The notes: generated from the sequence alone by a model not told the origin. Positions 36,996 to 46,746 are shown, numbered from the stretch's first letter. The stretch: 64,000 bases of DNA from Arthrobacter sp. N199823 (GCF_002929705.1 NZ_PJIN01000001.1:124001-188000); one strand, 5' to 3'. Numbers and translations: made by a program.

Positions 36996-38483
36996 TTACC
37001 TCCGGCCTACGGGGATGTCTACAGCGCTCACTCTGTCGGGATCGTTGCTGAGGAAGACATCCATGGATGGATCTTGTTCGTACGAGCCTATGCCAGGGTA
37101 CTTCGAGGTGTTGGCCAAATCATTCTTGTATAGGTCCGTTGCATGATTGGTGGAGACATCCCGGACGTCCTGGACCAAATTGCCAATAGGCGACGGCGCA
37201 TAATGCAGGATGTTGCCCAAAGCATCACGTGGCGGGTCATCCATGGTGACAACTGTGACATTGGGCGGAGTGCCCGGCATGTTGAAGTTGGTGTCCAGCC
37301 CACCCAGATCGAGCTTTGGAACAAGATCGCCCTGGTGCTGCGCTTCAAGCACGTGGACGCGCGGGTCAATGTCCACACCGTTCACGGGGGAACCTACTGT
37401 CACCACATTGGTGACGTTGTACCGATCCATGAAACCGGGGTCAGAGGCAAGGGCTGCCGCGATCATGCCGCCCTGGCTGTGTCCAGCCAGCAAAACCGGT
37501 GCGCCCGGTGGAATGCCTGCCTGTTGCATGGCCAGCTCGATGGCCCTTTGGGCGGAGCTGGATTGACCCGCCATGACCATCAAGTTGCTGGTCAGGTCTC
37601 TGCCCTGCCCGCTGCCGTTGATCCCCCACGTCTCGGTGCCGGGGATGTTGACAATGTAGGCCATGCTGCCGTCAGGCTGTTCCACACTGACGACCCGCAC
37701 ATCCCCGTCTGGTGTGCCCGGGGTTCCTGCCACGTTGTAGGCGTCCTCGACACCGCCAAAGATGGAACTAATGGAGTTGGGAAGCTGTAACTGGTGATCG
37801 GAACTATCGCTGACAGGTTGCGGTTCCCCAGCATAGGGCTGTCCGTCCTCGAAAAGATTGAGGTTGACGTGCCCGCCGGTAAGGACGCTCACTCCGGTGC
37901 TGAAGCTACTTCCCAGAACCAGACCGGCCGAGGCCACAATTCCAGCCAGCGAGGGTGGATTGCCGTCCAGCCACTGGCCGGCCATGCCCAGAAAATGACT
38001 CAAATGCCCGGCACCCGTGGTGGCAGCCTTATTGATAGCGGAAAAATCAATCTGCTGAGCAATCCAGCTGAGCCCGTCCTCAACCGCATTAACCACGTTG
38101 TCAGCGGCGTCATGGACGCCGTCCACAACGTTGCCCACGCCATCAGTGACGTCATCCCACAAGTCGCGGCCGGCGTCGACGATGTCATCCCACAGGCTGC
38201 CACCGCCCCCGGTATCCACAGCGCTGGCGCGTTCCTGCTCAGCAATTTCACGCAGCAGTTGGGTTGCCGCGTCCTCCAATTCCCGGGCCGTGGTGCTCAA
38301 GCGTTTCCTGTTCGCCGGCCACTGTGCGCGGAACCGCTGGCTGTCCGGGCCGTGCCATCCCGTGCGAGCAACCGTATGGCCGAGAGAGGCTCCCGCCTGC
38401 TCCAGTTGGGCGGCCGATTTTTTCAGTATCTTGACGAGCTCGCGGCAGTCCGCGGGATCCAGCCCCTGCATCCCCGTGCTCAC
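36996..38483 (-). CDS. probable type VII-secreted lipase (N-terminal WXG-like helical domain plus alpha/beta hydrolase)
   Basis: The 495-residue protein begins with a helical segment (about 1-90) carrying a W-x-G turn at 43-45 ('RTGWHGPDSQRF'), as in type VII substrates. An amphipathic Asp/Val/Trp-rich region (about 95-145) and a hydrophobic Gly-rich segment (about 175-205) follow. Residues about 260-460 are an alpha/beta hydrolase with the elbow 'LLAGHSQGGM' (Ser336), Asp386 in 'QHQGDLVPKLD' and His447 in 'STNHATDLY', a plausible triad. There is no Sec signal. The GTG start overlaps the upstream gene's TGA by 4 bases. Confidence 0.8.
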   Translation of the reverse strand: MSTGMQGLDPADCRELVKILKKSAAQLEQAGASLGHTVARTGWHGPDSQRFRAQWPANRKRLSTTARELEDAATQLLREIAEQERASAVDTGGGGSLWDDIVDAGRDLWDDVTDGVGNVVDGVHDAADNVVNAVEDGLSWIAQQIDFSAINKAATTGAGHLSHFLGMAGQWLDGNPPSLAGIVASAGLVLGSSFSTGVSVLTGGHVNLNLFEDGQPYAGEPQPVSDSSDHQLQLPNSISSIFGGVEDAYNVAGTPGTPDGDVRVVSVEQPDGSMAYIVNIPGTETWGINGSGQGRDLTSNLMVMAGQSSSAQRAIELAMQQAGIPPGAPVLLAGHSQGGMIAAALASDPGFMDRYNVTNVVTVGSPVNGVDIDPRVHVLEAQHQGDLVPKLDLGGLDTNFNMPGTPPNVTVVTMDDPPRDALGNILHYAPSPIGNLVQDVRDVSTNHATDLYKNDLANTSKYPGIGSYEQDPSMDVFLSNDPDRVSAVDIPVGRR

Positions 38484-39337
38484 TGGGCGTCTCCCTCAGT
38501 AGCAGCCGGAGCTGCAGCCTCAGCCGCTGCCAGGGCGTCGTGTGCTCCGACCACCGCGAATACCAGCTCGTGGGCAATGTGTCCGGCGGGCACCTCGGTC
38601 AGTCTCACTTCCTGGGCTTCGCCGCTGGCGTCTGGGCTGGATGGTGTGGAGCGGGTGGTCACCGAATAGAGCGTCTGGCCCTGTACCGACCACATGCCGG
38701 AGAAAACCCGTGGCGGAAGCCCGGGCGCTACAGTGGTGACGCTGAGCGTGATGTTTGCGTCCTCGGCAGGAAGCGACGCTGGCGGGGTTCCTGCGCCAAT
38801 GACCACCGACGGCTCGGAGTTCAAGGTCGCGGCTTGAGCACCAGCACGGACAACGTCCAACGGAGGCAGCAATCGGGACACCGCGCCCCACACGTTCTCC
38901 TCGTTGAACAGCGTGATTTCCATGCTGTCCTCGCTACCGGTGATGGTGGTGCCAGCCGGACCCTGCTCAGAGATATGCCGCTGGTGGACGGCCAGCCCGC
39001 GCCCGGCCCGCAGCCCCACAGCGCTGGTGGTACTGACACCGTTGTACGTGCCCCGCGCCGTCACCGTGATGGGAGCCGTTAGAAGAAGTGCGACGGCGCC
39101 CGTCCACTGCCGCGTGACCTCACCTGGCAGCGGGGACATATTCAAAGTATGCAGTTCTGCCCAGCCAGCAGCTGTGGCCTCTTCGCTGAGGCTAGCGGGG
39201 GCTTCGGTAGCCTCTGCGGGCCCGGTGGTGGGAAGTCCCAGCGTGGCGCTGGTTGATTCGCACAGCAATGTCCAGGCGGCGGTGCTCATCTGCACACGAC
39301 GCAAAATGATGGGGCGTGCCGTGGATGATTCAGTCAT
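38480..39337 (-). CDS. EspG-like candidate secretion chaperone of the lipase operon
   Basis: The 285-residue protein lacks a signal peptide or membrane helix and ends in an Ala-rich acidic tail. Its pattern of alternating strands and helices ('AVALLLTAPITVTARG', 'MEITLFNEENVWGAVSRLLPPL', 'FSGMWSVQGQTLYSVT') resembles EspG-type chaperones of ESX systems, but the resemblance is by eye only. ATG 39337 follows GGGGA; the frame is open to 39610 without a ribosome-binding site. It overlaps the lipase gene by 4 bases, fitting a dedicated cytoplasmic partner. Confidence 0.65.
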   Translation of the reverse strand: MTESSTARPIILRRVQMSTAAWTLLCESTSATLGLPTTGPAEATEAPASLSEEATAAGWAELHTLNMSPLPGEVTRQWTGAVALLLTAPITVTARGTYNGVSTTSAVGLRAGRGLAVHQRHISEQGPAGTTITGSEDSMEITLFNEENVWGAVSRLLPPLDVVRAGAQAATLNSEPSVVIGAGTPPASLPAEDANITLSVTTVAPGLPPRVFSGMWSVQGQTLYSVTTRSTPSSPDASGEAQEVRLTEVPAGHIAHELVFAVVGAHDALAAAEAAAPAATEGDAQ

Positions 39338-39366
39338 GTGTTTCCCCTGGGTCAAGGTCGTAATAT

Positions 39367-39393
39367 GTGCCGGCTGGAACCTCCAGCCGGCAC
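39367..39393 (-). terminator. 12-bp hairpin downstream of the amino-acid ABC operon
   Basis: GTGCCGGCTGGA (39367-39378) pairs perfectly with 39382-39393 over a 3-nt loop. It lies about 80 bases after the ATPase stop and before the EspG-like gene. The U-tract is poor. Confidence 0.6.
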
Positions 39394-39470
39394 GTGAAGC
39401 AACTTTGTACCAAGATATGTCATGTCGTGCGCCGTTGGCGATGGGGTGGCCTCCCCATCGGATGCAGGGC

Positions 39471-40277
39471 CTAGATTTCGTGAAGCAGGCGCCGCACGAA
39501 CGCCTGTGTGCGTTCTTCCTTGGGGTTGCGCAAGACCTGACTGGCCGGACCGCGTTCCACCACCACGCCGCCGTCCATGAAGACCACCTCATCGGCTGTC
39601 TGACGGGCAAAGGCCAGCTCGTGGGTCACGATCACCATGGTCCACCCTTCGTCAGCGAGTTCCTTAATAACGGCAAGGACGTCATCCACCAGCTCAGGAT
39701 CAAGGGCCGAGGTGGGCTCGTCAAACAGAAGCAATTGCGGCTTCAGCGCTAGGGCGCGCACAATACCAACACGCTGCTGCTGGCCACCGGAAAGTTCAAA
39801 GGGGTAAGCATCGCGTTTGTCCGCCAGGCCCACGCGCGCCAGCAGCTTTTCGGCCTCGGCCACAACCTCAGAGCGAGGACGCTTCTGCACCTGAACCGGG
39901 CCCTCGATGACATTTTGCAGGACAGTCTTATGCGGGAAGAGGTTGTAGTGCTGGAACACCATGGCGCTGCGGTCACGCAACGCCGCAACCTCAGCAGCCC
40001 GGGCTTTTTTTGAGGCCGCGGCATCACCGAAGTCAACGGTGAGCGCTTGTTCAGTGGAGGCGTCCCGGGCACCTACGGTGACTTTTCCGGCGTCGGGCAT
40101 CTCAAGTCCATTAAGGGAACGCAGAATGGTGGTCTTGCCCGAACCTGACGGGCCAATGAGTGCCACCACCTTGCCGCGGGGGACAACGAGATCGATGCCG
40201 CGCAGCACGGTGTTGCTGCCGAACGCCTTGGTCAGGCCACGAACTTGCAGGACTGCTTCAGTATCAGTGGGCAACAT
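39471..40277 (-). CDS. polar amino-acid ABC transporter ATP-binding protein (GlnQ type)
   Basis: The 268-residue ATPase has Walker A '[19 protein letters not shown]', Q-loop '[17 protein letters not shown]', signature '[15 protein letters not shown]' and Walker B '[14 protein letters not shown]', all diagnostic of polar amino-acid importers. A 20-residue insertion before the Q-loop ('[18 protein letters not shown]') is slightly unusual. ATG 40277 overlaps the permease gene by 14 bases and has GAGG upstream; the frame is open to 40358. Confidence 0.94.
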   Translation of the reverse strand: MLPTDTEAVLQVRGLTKAFGSNTVLRGIDLVVPRGKVVALIGPSGSGKTTILRSLNGLEMPDAGKVTVGARDASTEQALTVDFGDAAASKKARAAEVAALRDRSAMVFQHYNLFPHKTVLQNVIEGPVQVQKRPRSEVVAEAEKLLARVGLADKRDAYPFELSGGQQQRVGIVRALALKPQLLLFDEPTSALDPELVDDVLAVIKELADEGWTMVIVTHELAFARQTADEVVFMDGGVVVERGPASQVLRNPKEERTQAFVRRLLHEI

Positions 40278-40923
40278 AGCGGTCCAACCTCTTTTCCACA
40301 CGGGTCTGGGCAGTCGACAAAACGAGGCAAATGACCCAGTAAATGAGAGCAGCCTCAAGGTAGAGCAGCATGAATTCCCGGCTGAAAGCGGCCACCTGCT
40401 GGGCTACGCGGAACAATTCGGTGACCAGAATCAGCGACGCCAGCGAGGTGTCCTTGACGAGCGAAATGAAGGTGTTGGACAGCGGCGGGACGGACACGCG
40501 GGCGGCCTGGGGCAAGATGATCCGCAGCAGCGTCTGATTGCGTGACATGCCGATCATGTGCCCAGCTTCCCACTGGCCGCGGGGCACCGAAAGGATAGCG
40601 GCGCGAATGATCTCGGCCGCGTAACCGCCCACATTCAAGGAGAAAGCGATGATGGCGCTGGGCCAAGGATCGAGCTTCACCCCGATTGCGGGCAGCCCGT
40701 AGAAGATCACGAACAGCTGTACCAACAGGGGAGTGCCGCGGATGATCGAGACGTAGGCCCGGCCCACGCCACTGGCCAGTTTGTTCGAGCTAATGCGCAT
40801 GACAGCAATGATCAGCGCGATCAGCAAGCCCAGTACAAACGAGGCCAGTGACAGTGGAATGGTGCCCTTGATGGCGCCCAATAGCATGGGGCCTAAGGAA
40901 CTCCAGAAGAGATTAAAGTCCAT
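40264..40923 (-). CDS. amino-acid ABC transporter permease (His/Glu/Gln/Arg type)
   Basis: The 219-residue membrane protein has about five helices and the EAA motif in '[21 protein letters not shown]', which docks to the ATPase. '[20 protein letters not shown]' is the signature of the polar amino-acid permease family. It lies between the binding-protein and ATPase genes in one operon. Confidence 0.94.
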   Translation of the reverse strand: MDFNLFWSSLGPMLLGAIKGTIPLSLASFVLGLLIALIIAVMRISSNKLASGVGRAYVSIIRGTPLLVQLFVIFYGLPAIGVKLDPWPSAIIAFSLNVGGYAAEIIRAAILSVPRGQWEAGHMIGMSRNQTLLRIILPQAARVSVPPLSNTFISLVKDTSLASLILVTELFRVAQQVAAFSREFMLLYLEAALIYWVICLVLSTAQTRVEKRLDRYVAH

Positions 40924-40954
40924 GGCTGAACTCTAGCGGGTTCGGAACCGTCGC

Positions 40955-41764
40955 TTACTTGCTGAAGTCTTCGCCGAAGAACTTTTCGCTTAGCTTGGTC
41001 AAAGTGCCATCTGTGCCGAGATCCTTCAGCGCCACGTCAACGGCGTCTTTGAGGGCAGTGGAGCCCTTGCGGAAGGCGATGGAGGCATCGGAGGATTCAT
41101 CAGTTGTTGCGACGATCTTCAAACCCGAGTTAGACGTGCTCTTGAAGTAGTCATCAACCGTGAGCTTGTCATTGACGCTGGCATCAACACGGCCTTCTTG
41201 CAACAAGGCGGCAGCCTGGGCCCAGCCTTCAACGGCTTCCACCTTGGCGCCCTTGGAGGTGGCCAGCGCGTACCAGTTACTGGTCAGCGACTGGGCTGTG
41301 GTCTTGTCCTTGAGATCGTCAAAGGACTTGATGTCCGTGTTGCTTTCCAGGGTAACGAGGACGCCACGGGAAACCGTGTACGGGGTGGACAGCTCATACT
41401 GTTCCTGGCGTTCGGGGCTGACCGTCACCTGGTTGGCGACGGCGTCAAAGCGACTGGCTTCCAGACCGGCAAAGATGGACTCAAACTGTGTTTCTTCGAA
41501 CTTGGCCTTCACACCGAGCTTGTCGGCAACAGCCTTGGCGACCTCGACGTCGTAACCGGTCAGATCGCCGGCGCCGCCTTCGTGGTAGCTGAACGGCTTG
41601 TAGGTGCCCTCGGTAGCGAACACGATCTCGCCAGCTTCCTTCACGCTGCTCAGGGACGTGTCCCCGCCAGTAGAGGTACCCGTATCCGAAGTGCCGCCGC
41701 ACGCCGCCAGGACCAGCGAAGCTGCTGCAAGTAATCCGACGACTCCAAAGCTGCGACGATTCAT
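40955..41764 (-). CDS. amino-acid ABC transporter substrate-binding lipoprotein
   Basis: The 269-residue lipoprotein (lipobox 'SLVLAACGG', Cys22) is a family 3 solute-binding protein: 'IVFATEGTYKPFSYHEGGAGDLTGYDVEVAKAVA'-like start, then 'RFDAVANQVTVSPER'. It captures a polar amino acid (possibly cystine, glutamine or arginine) outside the membrane. It is the first gene of the importer operon. The upstream gap to the divergent exporter (41765-42039) contains a small duplication GCCTGCAGCGT near 41940 and no riboswitch I can recognise. Confidence 0.93.
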   Translation of the reverse strand: MNRRSFGVVGLLAAASLVLAACGGTSDTGTSTGGDTSLSSVKEAGEIVFATEGTYKPFSYHEGGAGDLTGYDVEVAKAVADKLGVKAKFEETQFESIFAGLEASRFDAVANQVTVSPERQEQYELSTPYTVSRGVLVTLESNTDIKSFDDLKDKTTAQSLTSNWYALATSKGAKVEAVEGWAQAAALLQEGRVDASVNDKLTVDDYFKSTSNSGLKIVATTDESSDASIAFRKGSTALKDAVDVALKDLGTDGTLTKLSEKFFGEDFSK

Positions 41765-42039
41765 TTCTATGTTTCCTTAGCTGTTGCTGATGCTCAATTG
41801 TGAATTGCCGCGGAGGTTTTAACTCGCGGCGGGTCCGTCTTTGGACGCTACCACTGTGGAACCACAAAACGAGTGGCAATATTTCCTTCCAAGTAGCCAC
41901 AATGATGTTGGTGATGTGGATCTCGTGCCCAAGACGTGCCTGCAGCGTGCCTGCAGCGGAATCGGACCACGGGAATTCCCAAGGCCGGGCCGGGCGTTTA
42001 GGCTTATAGCTTGCCCACTTAATGATGAGGAACACACGC

Positions 42040-43941
42040 ATGAGTATGGAAGGCGCGGCCTGGAGCTCACTTTGGAGCACCATGCGCTCGGACAAGTCCA
42101 ATGGCGCAATCTCGAAGGACACCCTGCGCCGAACCATCCTGTTCGCCAAGCCCTACAGCCGCAAGTTGTTGGTCTTTGTGGTGTTGTCGGTTATCTCGGC
42201 GGCGCTTGCGGTGGCCACTCCGGTGTTGGCTGGCCAGGTGGTGGATGCCATTGTGGCGAAATCTGCCGTGGATGTGGTGGTGCGGCTGGCAGGCCTCATT
42301 GCGATCGTGGCGGTTTTGGATGCCGGGCTCTCGCTAGTGATCCGCTGGATTTCTGCGAATCTGGGTGAGGGGGTCATCCTGGATCTGCGTACCGCCGTGT
42401 TCGACCACGTGCAGCGCATGCCCATCGCCTTCTTCACCCGAACCCGCACGGGCGCGCTGGTGAGCCGACTCAATAACGATGTCATTGGCGCCCAGCAGGC
42501 GTTTTCCGGCACGCTCTCAGGCATTGTTTCCAACTCTGTTCAGCTGGTGCTGACGCTCATTGTCATGCTGAACACCTCGTGGATGGTGACGCTGCTAGCC
42601 CTGGTGCTGCTGCCGATCTTCCTCATGCCTGCCCGCCGCTTTGGCCGCCGACTGGCTGGGTTACGCCGCGAGGCCGCCGACCTGAACGCCGATATGAGCA
42701 CGCAAATGACAGAGCGCTTCTCCGCCCCCGGAGCCACCTTGGTCAAGCTGTTTGGCCGCCCCGCCGAAGAGTCCCGCGAGTTCGCCTCGCGCGCCAACCG
42801 GGTCCGCGACATTGGCGTGCGCACCGCGATCATGCAGTTCGTGTTCTTCACGGCGCTCATGTTGGTCTCCTCCCTGGCACTGGCGCTCGTGTATGGCTTG
42901 GGTGGCGCTCTAGCCATCGGTGGCACGCTTAACGCGGGCGACGTCGTCGTACTGGCCCTGCTGTTGACGCGCCTCTACGCTCCGCTCACCGCCCTGGCGA
43001 ATGCGCGCGTGGACATCATGAGCGCCCTGGTCTCCTTTGACCGGGTGTTTGAGATTCTCGATCTGAAGCCGCTGATTGCCGAAAAGCCCGTGCCGGTGGT
43101 GCTGCCAGCGGGTCCGCTTGCCGTGGAATTCTCCGACGTCCGCTTCGCCTATCCGTCGGCTGACAAGGTCTCGCTCGCCTCGCTCGAAGATGTTGCCGTG
43201 CTGGACACGCGCGGCGGTGAGGACGTGCTGCACGGGATTTCCTTCCGCGCCGAGCCCGGCCAGACCATTGCGCTGGTGGGTTCCTCGGGGGCTGGCAAGT
43301 CAACCATCGCGCAGTTGCTCTCTCGCCTGTACGACGTCGATTCCGGCACCGTGCGCTTGGGGGGCGTGGACGTGCGGGAGCTGTCCTTCGATGGCCTCCG
43401 CGCCGGCGTTGGGATGGTCACGCAGGACGGGCACCTGTTCCACGAATCCATTCGCTCCAACCTGCGCCTGGCCAAGCCCACCGCCACAGATGCGGAGATT
43501 TGGGATGTACTGAACCGGGCCCGGCTCTCGGCCTTCGCGGAGGCGTTGCCCGACGGTCTGGATACCGTGGTGGGGGAGCGCGGCTACCGGCTCTCCGGCG
43601 GTGAACGTCAGCGTCTGACCATTGCGCGCCTGTTGCTGGTGCAGCCCGCCGTCGTAATTCTTGATGAAGCCACCGCCGCTCTTGACTCCACGAATGAGGC
43701 CGCCGTGCAGGCCGCGCTCGGCGAGGCTTTGGAAGGCCGGACGGCTCTGGTTATCGCGCACCGGCTCTCCACCATCCGTTCCGCCGACATGATCCTGGTC
43801 TTGGAGGCTGGGCGCATTGTTGAGCGCGGCACGCACGATGAGCTCATTGGCGCCGGTGGGCGCTATGCGGAACTGCACGACACCCAGTTTGCCCAGGCCG
43901 TGGCCGCCGTTGCGGACGCCGAGGTGCCGGAAGGCAACTAG
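42040..43941 (+). CDS. ABC exporter, fused membrane and ATPase domains
   Basis: The 633-residue half-transporter has six helices in about 40-320 and an ATPase in about 360-610: Walker A 'ALVGSSGAGKSTIAQLL', signature 'RLSGGERQRLTIARLLL', Walker B 'VVILDEATAALDS' and 'VIAHRLSTIRSAD'. It is of the MsbA/lipid-drug exporter type and would act as a homodimer. ATG 42040 is chosen for the GAGGA 8 bases upstream; ATG 42022 is less likely. Between helices and Walker A there is an extra ~15 residues ('ASLEDVAVLDTRGGEDV'). Confidence 0.93.
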   Translation: MSMEGAAWSSLWSTMRSDKSNGAISKDTLRRTILFAKPYSRKLLVFVVLSVISAALAVATPVLAGQVVDAIVAKSAVDVVVRLAGLIAIVAVLDAGLSLVIRWISANLGEGVILDLRTAVFDHVQRMPIAFFTRTRTGALVSRLNNDVIGAQQAFSGTLSGIVSNSVQLVLTLIVMLNTSWMVTLLALVLLPIFLMPARRFGRRLAGLRREAADLNADMSTQMTERFSAPGATLVKLFGRPAEESREFASRANRVRDIGVRTAIMQFVFFTALMLVSSLALALVYGLGGALAIGGTLNAGDVVVLALLLTRLYAPLTALANARVDIMSALVSFDRVFEILDLKPLIAEKPVPVVLPAGPLAVEFSDVRFAYPSADKVSLASLEDVAVLDTRGGEDVLHGISFRAEPGQTIALVGSSGAGKSTIAQLLSRLYDVDSGTVRLGGVDVRELSFDGLRAGVGMVTQDGHLFHESIRSNLRLAKPTATDAEIWDVLNRARLSAFAEALPDGLDTVVGERGYRLSGGERQRLTIARLLLVQPAVVILDEATAALDSTNEAAVQAALGEALEGRTALVIAHRLSTIRSADMILVLEAGRIVERGTHDELIGAGGRYAELHDTQFAQAVAAVADAEVPEGN

Positions 43942-44043
43942 GGCTTCTATCAGCAAGGCGGCCCTGCCTCGGGCCAAGTGGAACTTTAAGGATGTATCTT
44001 CTGTGGGACAGCAGTGTTTCCTGCACCACCTGAAAGGTACTAC

Positions 44044-45234
44044 ATGTCGTTCATTGCATCCGGAGCCGAAATTCTCGGGGATTTGGTGGCCATTCGCCGC
44101 GATCTTCACAGGAACCCGGAAATTGGCTTGGATCTGCCCCGGACACAGGCGAAGGTCCTTGCCGCCATTGACGGGCTGGATCTGGAAATCACGCTCGGTC
44201 AGGAAACTACTTCTGTGGTCGCCGTGCTACGTGGCGCCGCGCCTGGGCCCACCGTCCTCCTGCGCGGCGACATGGACGCCCTGCCCGTCAAGGAATTGAC
44301 AGGGCTGGACTACGCCTCAAGCAACGATTACATGCACGCCTGCGGGCACGATCTCCACGTGGCCGGCTTGGTGGGAGCCGCCCGCCTGCTGGCCGCCCGC
44401 CGCGACGAGCTCGCCGGCAATGTCATCTTCATGTTCCAGCCCGGCGAGGAAGGGTACAACGGGGCCGGCGTCATGCTGGGTGAGGGGCTCCTTGACGCCG
44501 CGGGGGAGAAGCCAATTGCCGCCTACGCCATCCATGTGGGGCCGGGGCCTAGAGGTGTATTCATGACCAAGCCGGGCCCCATCCTGGCCGGTGCCAACGA
44601 ATTGCACATCACCGTCAACGGGGTGGGCGGCCATGGTTCACAGCCGCACAGCGCCAAGGATCCCGTCCCGGCGCTGCTGGAGATCGGTACGGCCCTGCAG
44701 ACCATGGCGACCCGAAAATTCAACGCCTTTGACCCGGTCATCATCTCGGTTACCCAGCTGTCCGCCGGCGAGGGGCTCAACGTCATTCCCGAATCGGCGT
44801 CATTGGGAGCCACCGTGCGGACCCTGTCCAAGGCTTCCACTGACAAGCTCGCCACGGAATCCAAGCGGCTGGCCGACGGCATTGCCGCAGCGCACGGCTG
44901 TACCGCCGACGTGAAATTCGTGGTCACCTACCCGGTCACCCGAAATGATCCAAGTACGACGGCGGATACCCTCACCACCCTGCGTGCCCAGTTCGGGGAG
45001 GAGCGTGCCGTGGACATGGAAACAGCCATCATGGGGTCGGAGGATTTCTCGCTCGTGCTGGAGGAAGTTCCCGGTACATTCGTGTTCCTGAACTGCTCAC
45101 CTGAGGGGCTGGACTTGGCCACCGCCGAGTTCAATCATTCGCCACGCGTTCTGTTCGACGACGGTGTCCTTGGCGACCAGGCTGCAGCTCTCGCCCAGCT
45201 CGCCTACAGCCACCTCGGTCCGCAGCAAGGCTGA
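44044..45234 (+). CDS. M20-family metallo-amidohydrolase
   Basis: The 396-residue enzyme belongs to the M20D amidohydrolases (N-acyl amino acid, hippurate or IAA-conjugate hydrolases). Metal ligands are visible in 'LRGDMDALPV', 'MHACGHDLHVAGL', 'FQPGEEGYNGAGVM' and the late 'MGSEDFS'. The dimerisation domain is at about 185-290. ATG 44044 follows GAAAGG. The substrate is an N-acylated amino acid; which one is unknown. Confidence 0.92.
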   Translation: MSFIASGAEILGDLVAIRRDLHRNPEIGLDLPRTQAKVLAAIDGLDLEITLGQETTSVVAVLRGAAPGPTVLLRGDMDALPVKELTGLDYASSNDYMHACGHDLHVAGLVGAARLLAARRDELAGNVIFMFQPGEEGYNGAGVMLGEGLLDAAGEKPIAAYAIHVGPGPRGVFMTKPGPILAGANELHITVNGVGGHGSQPHSAKDPVPALLEIGTALQTMATRKFNAFDPVIISVTQLSAGEGLNVIPESASLGATVRTLSKASTDKLATESKRLADGIAAAHGCTADVKFVVTYPVTRNDPSTTADTLTTLRAQFGEERAVDMETAIMGSEDFSLVLEEVPGTFVFLNCSPEGLDLATAEFNHSPRVLFDDGVLGDQAAALAQLAYSHLGPQQG

Positions 45235-45274
45235 CTTCCTCGTCGCCGTCGTACTTCCTGCAAGGTAGCCTCGA

Positions 45275-45682
45275 CTAGTTGCTCAGCCGGGGGAGGACGT
45301 ACTCGGTCAGTAGCGGGGCGAGGTCGTCAAAGTCCGCGGCGGCGTCTAGATACATCCAGCGCAGTTCTGCGATTTCGGCTGCCGGAACTACCGAATCGGC
45401 GTTCCATTTCCCGGGGGCTGTAAAGACTGTCGCCTCAATGTCAGTGTTGGCTTCGTTGGCGGCGGTGCCGTGCCAAACACCCATGAGTTTGAGGTCTGCG
45501 GCGGCGATCTCCAGGCCCACTTCTTCGGACAGCTCCCGAGACCCGGCTTCTGCTGCGCTCTCGCCCAGTTCGGGCTTGCCGCCAGGGTGCATGAACTTGT
45601 CGGTGCCGTTCTTGCGGACTGTGAGGAGCCGTCCGTCGTGATCGTAGATGCAGACGGCGGATACTTTCAGGACGTTTTTCAC
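45275..45682 (-). CDS. Nudix hydrolase
   Basis: The 135-residue enzyme carries a full Nudix box, 'GGKPELGESAAEAGSRELSE' followed by EVGLE (G-x5-E-x7-R-E-x2-E-E-x-G). It hydrolyses a nucleoside diphosphate derivative; the substrate is unassigned. 'VSAVCIYDHDGRLLTVRKN' is a normal N-terminal strand pair. Confidence 0.93.
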   Translation of the reverse strand: MKNVLKVSAVCIYDHDGRLLTVRKNGTDKFMHPGGKPELGESAAEAGSRELSEEVGLEIAAADLKLMGVWHGTAANEANTDIEATVFTAPGKWNADSVVPAAEIAELRWMYLDAAADFDDLAPLLTEYVLPRLSN

Positions 45683-45745
45683 GTGTTCAATCCTATCGGG
45701 TGCATGCTTCTACACTGTTCCGCTGTGCCCCTCCGCGCCCGCCCC

Positions 45746-45812
45746 GCCCGCGAAGATGCAGTAGTTGCTAATGATTGCGAGAAACATTAGCAACTACTGC
45801 ATCTTCACGGGC
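45746..45812. repeat. long perfect hairpin downstream of the ynfA-like gene
   Basis: A 22-bp perfect stem (45752-45773 with 45785-45806, 11-nt loop) extends by five more pairs (45746-45750 with 45808-45812) after one mismatch. It lies 3' of the minus-strand ynfA-like gene. The long stem is unusual for an ordinary terminator and has no U-tract. Confidence 0.85.
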
Positions 45813-45864
45813 TGTGGGGGAGAGGTCAGTGGTGGGAGCGGGTAGTGCGGTTGGGGCGCGAACA

Positions 45865-46200
45865 CTAGACCGGGCGGGGCGCGAACATGATGATGCTGAC
45901 GCCAGCCAGAGCCACGAGGGCGCCGATGATGTCCCAGCGGTCGGGCGTGAATTTGTCCACGATCATGCCCCAGACAAGTGAACCGGCAATGAAAACCCCG
46001 CCGTAGGCGGCCAGCACCCGGCCAAAATTGGCGTCTGCCTGCATGGCTGCAATGAAACCGTAGGCGCCCAGCGCAATAATGCCCAATCCGGCCCACCACC
46101 ACGCTTTGTCTTCGCGCACGGCCTGCCAGATCAGCCAGGCACCGCCAATTTCAGCCACAGCGGCAAGTGCGAACAGGATAATTGTTTTGGCGATACTCAT
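45865..46200 (-). CDS. YnfA/UPF0060-family small membrane protein
   Basis: The 111-residue protein has four membrane helices and the family pattern '[18 protein letters not shown]', '[20 protein letters not shown]', '[20 protein letters not shown]' and '[20 protein letters not shown]'. It belongs to the drug/metabolite transporter superfamily, related to small multidrug exporters. ATG 46200 gives the usual length of about 110; the frame continues to 46242. Confidence 0.92.
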   Translation of the reverse strand: MSIAKTIILFALAAVAEIGGAWLIWQAVREDKAWWWAGLGIIALGAYGFIAAMQADANFGRVLAAYGGVFIAGSLVWGMIVDKFTPDRWDIIGALVALAGVSIIMFAPRPV

Positions 46201-46248
46201 GGATTCATCATCCCCTGCCGCTGAGGGAGAGGCACCGCCCATGCAGCA

Positions 46249-46746
46249 TCATGATCCAAACCAGGGGACTGTCTTGTGCTGCACTGGTGTCGCGTTGTCC
46301 GTCGGCTGGATCTCAAGTTCAAACGAGGAGACGGCACCGGCCAATTCACGCAGTGACACCCGGTTCACGCCCGGGGCGCACGGCAGGTGCAGGCTGTTTT
46401 GTGGTTCGGCAGCGTCCTCGTCCTGAAATTGTGCCGCCATGGTCAGCTGCGTATAACTCGTCAGCCGCAAGCCGGCGGCGCCCACCCGTAGTGTGCCAGA
46501 CGCCTCCCGGACAATCCTGCCAGCACCATGCCGGTTCACCAGCTGGAATGGTTCATTGGCAGCGTCGTCTCCTGGATAGGCGATGAAGGCGTTGCCAAAG
46601 TTCATTTGCTCAACGAACCGGTCCAGGAGTTGTGACAGAGTCCAGTCTGCCCCAACGAAACCGTCATAGTGCTCCGGGGAAACCAGGACCAGAAAACCGT
46701 CCTCGTCAAAAGGGAAGAACACGTTGAACGCCAGGGACTGGTTCAT
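46249..46746 (-). CDS. hypothetical protein
   Basis: The 165-residue protein is not recognised. It has no signal peptide or membrane helix and is mixed alpha/beta with several aromatic clusters ('NVFFPFDEDGFLVLVSPEHY', 'QLLDRFVEQMNFGNAFIAYP'). ATG at 46746 is plausible. It precedes the ynfA-like gene by 48 bases in the same direction. Confidence 0.65.
   Translation of the reverse strand: MNQSLAFNVFFPFDEDGFLVLVSPEHYDGFVGADWTLSQLLDRFVEQMNFGNAFIAYPGDDAANEPFQLVNRHGAGRIVREASGTLRVGAAGLRLTSYTQLTMAAQFQDEDAAEPQNSLHLPCAPGVNRVSLRELAGAVSSFELEIQPTDNATPVQHKTVPWFGS

Noticed and set aside
41765-42039. possible riboswitch before the amino-acid binding protein gene
   Set aside because: Only a small duplicated GCCTGCAGCGT is visible; no known riboswitch core could be recognised on either strand.
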